Shown in pieces: positions 5,720 to 9,420 of a stretch of DNA of 9,420 nucleotides. Within the stretch, counting starts at the first letter, position 1. Every line of letters begins with the position of its first letter. Location: the NCBI GenBank assembly GCA_039714575.1, contig JBDLJE010000075.1, forward strand, positions 1 to 9,420, in the 5' to 3' direction. This DNA comes from Sulfonitrofixus sp039714575. Its GTDB lineage: Bacteria; Campylobacterota; Campylobacteria; Campylobacterales; Sulfurimonadaceae. The position numbers and the translations under genes are program-made. The notes beneath the pieces are model-generated. The model was not told the origin of the DNA. It made no database searches and saw only the letters and a program-made list of their open reading frames with translations.

Positions 5720-5935
5720 ATGTTGGATTTTGGCTTTCACGGATTGGGCATGACGTTGGTATGGCTGATTCCACTGTTGCTGATTGGCGCTCTGATCTAT
5801 GGTGTCAATGGGAAAAAACGAGACGAGTTCTCGGCTAAAGAGATACTGGATAGACGGTATGCCAACGGTGAGATAGATTCTCAGGAATATCAAGAACGTC
5901 TAAAAACTCTTGATAAACATAAGGGGTGCCCTTAA
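5720..5935 (+). CDS. Small one-TM protein with SHOCT domain
   Basis: A 71-residue membrane protein. Residues 10-29 form one hydrophobic helix (GMTLVWLIPLLLIGALIYGV), followed by the basic stretch GKKR and a short cytosolic SHOCT domain at 38-64 (SAKEILDRRYANGEIDSQEY...RLKTL), whose RYA-GEI-EY-L signature is clear. SHOCT modules are thought to mediate oligomerisation or protein contacts in small membrane proteins; no enzymatic role is known. AGGAGG at 5709-5714 is five bases before the ATG at 5720; the adjacent ATG at 5717 would be only two bases away, and a further TTG upstream overlaps the DUF302 gene. Its stop is 14 bases before the next start, so the three genes are probably co-transcribed. 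Confidence 0.8.
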   Translation: MLDFGFHGLGMTLVWLIPLLLIGALIYGVNGKKRDEFSAKEILDRRYANGEIDSQEYQERLKTLDKHKGCP

Positions 5936-5949
5936 AAAAGGAAAACACG

Positions 5950-6279
5950 ATGAAAACTTTATGGATGACACTGGCGCTTGCAGCTATGGTGATGGCGGCG
6001 GATTATGGACATATGAGCACGGAAGAGATGATGCACATGCGGGGCAATGTACCGGTAGAAGAACGTGCTGAATTTAGAGAAGAGATGCAAAAACGGATGC
6101 AGCATATGACACCGCAAGAGCGGAAAAAATACCAGAAGAGCAGTCCCGGTATGATGCAGGGAAACGGAAAATGCGGTGAGGGCAATAGTCAGCAGAGGAA
6201 GCAGAAAAACAGCAAATGCGGAGACAGCAGCAATCAGGATATGCGACAAAGAGGCGGCAAATGCGGAACTGGAAGGTAA
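5950..6279 (+). CDS. Secreted Met/Cys-rich small protein, DUF1104-like
   Basis: A 109-residue exported protein. Residues 1-16 form a signal peptide (MKTLWMTLALAAMVMA) with cleavage expected before ADYGHM. The region 22-62 (MSTEEMMHMRGNVPVEER, then FREEMQKRMQHMTPQER) fits the DUF1104 small periplasmic proteins of Campylobacterota, a helical, charged and Met-rich segment. The tail holds three KCG motifs with Cys75, Cys90 and Cys105 exactly 15 residues apart in Gly/Asn/Gln/Ser-rich surroundings. His, Met and Cys enrichment suggests binding of copper or another soft metal in the periplasm, but that is inference. The ATG at 5950 is preferred over one 24 bases upstream, because it starts the signal peptide and has AAGG before it. 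The third KCG overlaps the next small gene. Confidence 0.75.
   Translation: MKTLWMTLALAAMVMAADYGHMSTEEMMHMRGNVPVEERAEFREEMQKRMQHMTPQERKKYQKSSPGMMQGNGKCGEGNSQQRKQKNSKCGDSSNQDMRQRGGKCGTGR
6160..6276 (+). repeat. 45-bp coding tandem repeat (15-residue KCG repeat)
   Basis: Three imperfect units: residues 71-85, 86-100 and a truncated third, 101-109, each built as two to three small residues, KCG, then a polar Gly/Ser/Asn/Gln stretch. At DNA level AAATGCGG recurs at 6169, 6214 and 6259 with exact 45-bp spacing. Units differ by several substitutions, so this is an older duplication rather than a freshly slipping tract. Confidence 0.75.
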
Positions 6280-6362
6280 CTGCTGTGATCGCTGCCGCTC
6301 TTGTTTTGGGAGGATGTTCCCAGCAAGAAGAGGTGCGTAAAGCTGTTTTTAACTCAGTGTGA
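6261..6362 (+). CDS. Very small predicted lipoprotein
   Basis: A 33-codon frame reading MRNWKVTAVIAAALVLGGCS, then a 14-residue polar tail ending FNSV. It has all parts of a lipoprotein signal: basic n-region (R2, K5), hydrophobic core, and lipobox LGGC with Cys19. The mature peptide would be only 15 residues, anchored to a membrane by lipid. AGAGG ends six bases before the ATG. The start lies inside the third 45-bp repeat of the preceding gene and overlaps its last 19 bases in another frame. I do not recognise the family. It could be a genuine entericidin-like micro-lipoprotein or the front of a longer lipoprotein cut by a stop codon. No in-frame continuation after the TGA looks protein-like. 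Confidence 0.5.
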   Translation: MRNWKVTAVIAAALVLGGCSQQEEVRKAVFNSV

Positions 6363-6405
6363 ATTTTTGTATGAGTAAATAAATAGTGAAAATGGTTGAT
6401 AGGAG

Positions 6406-6481
6406 TGGTGGAGCATAGCGGGATCGAACCGCTGACCTCGTCGCTGCCAGCGACGCGCTCTCCCAGCTGAGCTAATGCCCC
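6406..6481 (-). tRNA. tRNA-Ala (anticodon GGC)
   Basis: A 76-base tRNA including encoded CCA (6408-6406). The acceptor stem GGGGCAT pairs with ATGCTCC and contains the G3-U70 wobble pair that identifies alanine tRNAs. D arm GCTC/GAGC, anticodon stem CGTCG/CGACG around loop CTGGCAG with anticodon GGC, and T arm AGCGG/CCGCT with loop TTCGATC are all intact. It would read GCC and GCU codons. It is transcribed toward the plus-strand small-gene cluster (convergent), from a promoter at about 6498-6503. Confidence 0.97.
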
Positions 6482-6497
6482 ACAGTTGAGAAGGGTG

Positions 6498-6503
6498 ATT
6501 ATA
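6498..6503 (-). promoter_or_regulatory. -10 box of tRNA-Ala
   Basis: TATAAT on the minus strand, with expected start near 6490 and a leader of about nine bases before the mature tRNA. Upstream at 6508-6528 sits an AT-rich perfect palindrome that covers the expected -35 area. Confidence 0.6.
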
Positions 6504-6507
6504 CTTC

Positions 6508-6528
6508 AAGAGTATTTGAAATACTCTT
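6508..6528. repeat. Perfect 10-bp inverted repeat upstream of tRNA-Ala
   Basis: AAGAGTATTT, one central base, AAATACTCTT. It lies between the stop of the PP-loop gene (6543) and the tRNA promoter. In the minus direction it is followed by GAAGTATAAT rather than a T-tract, and in the plus direction by an A-run, so it is not a classic intrinsic terminator. It might weakly end or process the upstream transcript, or be an operator over the tRNA -35 region. Confidence 0.5.
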
Positions 6529-6542
6529 AAAAAAGGTGTGTT

Positions 6543-7532
6543 TTACAAGATACTGTATTTAGCCGCTTCAGCACGGGACGCTAAGGGTTGTACCTGGACG
6601 CTCTCGCCTTCGAAGTCGAGTTTGTACTCTTGTTCAGGGTTGGTCTTGCAGTAGGTCAGGATGGCGCGTGCTGCAAAGGCCTTGTCTGCCTCTGATGCAT
6701 CTTTGGAGAGCAGGCAGTGCGGTCCCGGGATGCCGTCTGTTTTGATATGGACGAACTTGTCATTGACGATCTCCTGAAGTTTTTCGTTCTCATCCTGTTG
6801 GCGGCCGATGATCAGTTTGGCCCCCTCTGCCAGGCGAAGATGACGTCCCCATTTGAGCATTTTGATGTCCTGGACCTCAAACTTGTCATCATACTTGATG
6901 TAGTCGTTCATCTTGATGGCAAAGTTGGCGTCGGTCAGCAGACAGCCGCCGCCCGGACTCTCATAGTCGGTAATGCCGAACTCCCCTACAAGCTCCATCT
7001 GACGGTCGCGTGAACGCCCCTGGATGCCTTCTAGTTTGTCACGGTCTACCCACCCCTCTGTCTCTGCAATGGTCGGCTCAAGGCGTCTGGCTGACATGGG
7101 GCGGAGCAGAAGACCTTCGACGTTTGCTTCGTTAAGTACGGTCTGCAGAGCATCGCCGTTTTGACTCATAGGCCGTTGACCCAAGACCTCGCCGCTGATA
7201 AGAAAGTCAGCGCCTTCGCCCTCCATAATACGTTTTGCCACTTCAAACATCTTGGCATGGCAGTCGATACAGGGGTTGAAGTGTTTGCCGTAGCCGTGTT
7301 TAGGCGAGAAGAGCACTTTTTGAAGGTACTCGCTCTGAATATCGATGATCTTGAGCTCCGCGCCGACCTGGTCGCACATGTTCTGCATATGTTCGCGGCG
7401 GTCGCGTGTGGCACCAAAGCCGGTGTTGATGTTGCAGGCGAGTACTTCGATGCCTTGGTCGATCATGAGTTTCATGGCGAGAGTGGAGTCCAAGCCGCCG
7501 CTGAACAGGGCAATTGCTTTACGTTTTTGCAT
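6543..7532 (-). CDS. MnmA/ThiI-like PP-loop ATPase with NFACT-R-like C-terminus
   Basis: A 329-residue predicted RNA-thiolation enzyme. Seen: PP-loop SGGLDST at 11-17 for ATP-dependent adenylation, CIDC at 88-91 in a NPCIDCH setting as in MnmA-type proteins, SGEVLGQRPMSQ at 113-124, LLRPMSARRLEPT at 142-154, and Cys197 in SPGGGCLLTD, positioned as a second catalytic or cluster-binding cysteine. The C-terminal third (about 222-329) contains GRHLRLAEGAKLIIGRQQDEN and GIPGPHCLL, resembling the NFACT-R RNA-binding domain that Burroughs and Aravind linked to RNA modification. tRNA is the likely substrate; the modified position is unknown. ATG at 7532 has AAGGA upstream; a GTG 24 bases further out lacks one. 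It follows dnaG after 144 bases in the same direction. Confidence 0.85.
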   Translation of the reverse strand: MQKRKAIALFSGGLDSTLAMKLMIDQGIEVLACNINTGFGATRDRREHMQNMCDQVGAELKIIDIQSEYLQKVLFSPKHGYGKHFNPCIDCHAKMFEVAKRIMEGEGADFLISGEVLGQRPMSQNGDALQTVLNEANVEGLLLRPMSARRLEPTIAETEGWVDRDKLEGIQGRSRDRQMELVGEFGITDYESPGGGCLLTDANFAIKMNDYIKYDDKFEVQDIKMLKWGRHLRLAEGAKLIIGRQQDENEKLQEIVNDKFVHIKTDGIPGPHCLLSKDASEADKAFAARAILTYCKTNPEQEYKLDFEGESVQVQPLASRAEAAKYSIL

Positions 7533-7596
7533 AATGGTAAGTCCTTGTAGAAGCACCGGAGTCTGTGTAGACTGGTTTACCTCAAAATTTTGTGTA

Positions 7597-7602
7597 ATTT
7601 TA
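7597..7602 (-). promoter_or_regulatory. Possible -10 box of the PP-loop gene
   Basis: TAAAAT on the minus strand, about 65 bases before the ATG at 7532, in an AT-rich stretch (GCTAAAATTACACAAAATTT). The gap 7533-7676 between dnaG and this gene shows no convincing terminator, so read-through from dnaG is also possible. Confidence 0.35.
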
Positions 7603-7676
7603 GCAGATTATGGAAGCGTTTGACAACCGAACCGACTGTAAAACTCAGGTTTGTGTTGTCTGGAGTATGGCTGAAG

Positions 7677-9326
7677 CTAACGTGGCGGTGTGACGAGCTG
7701 GCCCCGTTTGAGCATGGCGATCTTGCCCCTGACCTCACGGATCAAAAAGGATTTTTTCTCAAAAGAGTCATGCTGCTGCGTAAGCACTTTTTTGAGCTCG
7801 CGGTTGTAGTACCGGGTCAGAAAAGTGATGAGTTCACTGTGCAGGGCCTGTTCATCGGCATAACACTTTATGGTTTCGTTGAGCGCGATCGCCATAAGTT
7901 GCGGATCGTCAAACTTCTGCTGCAGAACAAGGTTGAACTCATAGGGGTGAAACTGCAGCATATCGGCCGAGATGTAGTCGAGGATCTGGTCGCCGAGTGC
8001 CGGGTTCTCCATCATGCTCTTTATGAGACTGATCTCCCAAACATCATAGGCCTGCGTCATCTGGGGCGTGCTGCTTGGTGCATTTTGCTGCTGCGTCAGG
8101 CGGATGAGCGAGGGGCTGATGGCCAGCCTGGAGGCTAAAAAGTTTTTATACTCCTCTTGCAGCAGCGGCGAGAGTGTTTTAAGATAGCCCGCACTCTCGT
8201 GCAGAGCCTGCTCTTTTGCTTTAGGGTTGCGAAGGTCAAAGGCTCGCAGTATCTCTTCGAGAACAAACTCTATAAAAGGTTTGGGGGCATGGAACATCGC
8301 ATTCAGCGTGTCGATCTGCCCCGTATGGACCATGTCCGCAGGGTCAAGACCCCCCTCGAAAATAACAACACCCCCGTCAAAGCCGCCTGCACTCAAGAGT
8401 TTTGAGGCTTTTAAGGCCGCAGCGCGTCCTGCGTTGTCACCGTCGTACGCCATGATGACACGGGGGTCGCCTTTCCGTAAAAGCGGGAGGTGCTCAGGCG
8501 TCAAGGCGGTTCCCAGCGTAGCAACAGCCTGGTTGAAACCGGCCTGGTGCAGCATGACGACATCGAGGTAGCCTTCGGTGATGATGATCGAACGCTGCTT
8601 GTAGATGGCCTGTTTGGCGAGGTCGTAGGCGTAGAGCAGGCGCGACTTGTTGAAAAGAGGCGTCTGGGGCGAGTTGATGTACTTGGCCTGGTGACCGGTA
8701 ATTGTACGCCCGCCAAAACCGACACTGGCGCCGTTGGCTGCATGGATCGGGAAGATGATACGTTCGATAAAACGGGCATACTCGCGTCCGCCTTCGCTTC
8801 CGGCAACGCCAAGTTCAACGGCTTCTGCCATACTGAACTGGTTGGACTTGATAAACTGGATGGTCTTAAACGAGTCGGGTGCGTAACCGATGCCGAATTT
8901 TTCGATGGAGGCCATGGAGATACCGCGTTCGTTGAGGTAGGCCTGGGCTGTCGGCATGGTCGTCAAAAGGCTCTGGTACCACTGACTGAGTTTCTCCATC
9001 AGCTGAGAACGCTGTTTTTGCGGGTTTTTGTTGTCGGTGTAGTGCAGCGTATAGTTGTTCTGGTCGGCTAAACGTTCTATCGCTTCGGGGTAGTTGAGTT
9101 TTTCGTACTCCATCACAAACTTGATAGCATCGCCGCCGGCACCGCAGCCGAAACAGTGATAGATCTGCTTCTGCGGGGAGATCACAAAACTGGGTGACTT
9201 CTCATCATGGAACGGGCAGTTGGCTTTAAAGTTGACACCGGCTTTTTTGACCTCGATGTAGTTGCTGATAACGTCGAGTATGTCGACGCGGGCTTTAAGG
9301 CCTTCGATGGAGTCCTGGGAAATCAT
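7677..9326 (-). CDS. dnaG: DNA primase
   Basis: DnaG makes the RNA primers for lagging-strand synthesis at the replication fork with helicase DnaB. It has 549 residues (E. coli 581). Domains in order: CHC2 zinc-binding domain with Cys37, His40, Cys58 and Cys61 (CPFH...CFGC); RNA polymerase core with the basic ARFIERIIFPI and GFGGRTI motifs (184-208); TOPRIM with catalytic Glu251 in TEGYLD and Asp295/Asp297 in AYDGDNAGR; then a divergent helicase-binding C-terminus from about 425. The start matches the standard MISQDSIEGLKARVDILDVI-type N-terminus, but no ribosome binding site precedes it. A TATAAT ending seven bases upstream suggests a leaderless message. No domain is missing. Confidence 0.97.
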   Translation of the reverse strand: MISQDSIEGLKARVDILDVISNYIEVKKAGVNFKANCPFHDEKSPSFVISPQKQIYHCFGCGAGGDAIKFVMEYEKLNYPEAIERLADQNNYTLHYTDNKNPQKQRSQLMEKLSQWYQSLLTTMPTAQAYLNERGISMASIEKFGIGYAPDSFKTIQFIKSNQFSMAEAVELGVAGSEGGREYARFIERIIFPIHAANGASVGFGGRTITGHQAKYINSPQTPLFNKSRLLYAYDLAKQAIYKQRSIIITEGYLDVVMLHQAGFNQAVATLGTALTPEHLPLLRKGDPRVIMAYDGDNAGRAAALKASKLLSAGGFDGGVVIFEGGLDPADMVHTGQIDTLNAMFHAPKPFIEFVLEEILRAFDLRNPKAKEQALHESAGYLKTLSPLLQEEYKNFLASRLAISPSLIRLTQQQNAPSSTPQMTQAYDVWEISLIKSMMENPALGDQILDYISADMLQFHPYEFNLVLQQKFDDPQLMAIALNETIKCYADEQALHSELITFLTRYYNRELKKVLTQQHDSFEKKSFLIREVRGKIAMLKRGQLVTPPR

Positions 9327-9332
9327 AAAGAG

Positions 9333-9338
9333 ATTATA
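9333..9338 (-). promoter_or_regulatory. -10 box of dnaG
   Basis: TATAAT on the minus strand in the context CAGATATAATCTCTTTATG. With the usual six to eight bases to the start site, transcription would begin at or within a base or two of the dnaG ATG at 9326. No -35 consensus is visible in the A-rich upstream stretch; 9339-9420 holds no gene I can support. Confidence 0.55.
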
Positions 9339-9420
9339 TCTGTTTGATTTTTGATCTTTGCTTTTTTGTGATGGTCTGCTGCCGGAAGAAAATGGCTGTT
9401 TGCTGAAGATAAGGGAGAGA

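Noticed and set aside
6508..6528. Intrinsic terminator for the PP-loop gene
   Set aside because: The stem is perfect but no T-tract follows it in the direction of transcription.
7590..8138. 182-residue plus-strand frame overlapping the dnaG end and its downstream gap
   Set aside because: Mostly antisense to dnaG, with no ribosome binding site or known motif.
8490..9071. 193-residue plus-strand frame opposite dnaG
   Set aside because: Antisense shadow of dnaG; its composition mirrors the codon use of the real gene.
9334..9420. Open minus-strand frame entering from the right edge and ending just before dnaG
   Set aside because: 28 codons ending in KIKQI are possible as a gene tail, but the dnaG frame is open over the same stretch too, so absence of stops says little here.

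Overview
The window looks like a chromosomal piece of a Campylobacterota (Epsilonproteobacteria) genome, probably a free-living sulfur-oxidiser of the Sulfurimonas/Sulfuricurvum type. The pointers are a small secreted DUF1104-like protein with the ADYGHMSTEEM...RGNVPVEER pattern, a dnaG paired with an MnmA-like PP-loop/NFACT-R protein, and promoters whose TATAAT -10 is clear but whose -35 is not recognisable. The genus is a guess from protein style; no marker such as 16S rRNA is present.

Left part (about 132-5173, all minus strand, so read right to left): a nucleotide-sugar block for surface polysaccharide. Gmd and Fcl form the two-step route from GDP-mannose to GDP-L-fucose. Ugd makes UDP-glucuronate, and a short SDR-type sugar epimerase/dehydratase is translationally coupled to it (TAATG overlap). 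A complete CcdA/CcdB-type toxin-antitoxin module, with its own strong ribosome binding sites and a tandem-repeat operator, sits between gmd and fcl. gmd carries a 7-bp tandem repeat inside its reading frame, a possible phase-variation switch. gmd and ugd are preceded by promoters so alike that they align without gaps.

Middle (5174-6362, plus strand): a compact cluster of small genes divergent from gmd. It encodes a DUF302 protein, a one-TM SHOCT protein, a secreted DUF1104-like protein ending in three 15-residue KCG repeats, and a 33-residue lipoprotein whose start lies inside the last repeat. The divergent promoter region holds a perfect 8-bp inverted repeat and a TTCACA-N5-TTCACA direct repeat with 11-bp period, the format used by OmpR/PhoB-type response regulators. 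I infer an envelope or metal-stress role for this cluster; the sequence does not prove it.

Right part (6406-9326, minus strand): tRNA-Ala(GGC) with encoded CCA, then (upstream of it in transcription order) a PP-loop ATPase with CxxC motif and NFACT-R-like C-terminus, a likely tRNA thiolation enzyme of unproven target, and dnaG, the replication primase. dnaG seems to be expressed from a -10 placed so close that the mRNA may be leaderless.

There is no CRISPR array, transposase, integrase or rRNA. No gene-free stretch exceeds 300 bases. The most interesting items are the gmd heptamer repeat, the toxin-antitoxin module inside the fucose pathway block, and the small-protein cluster with its two-part regulatory region.
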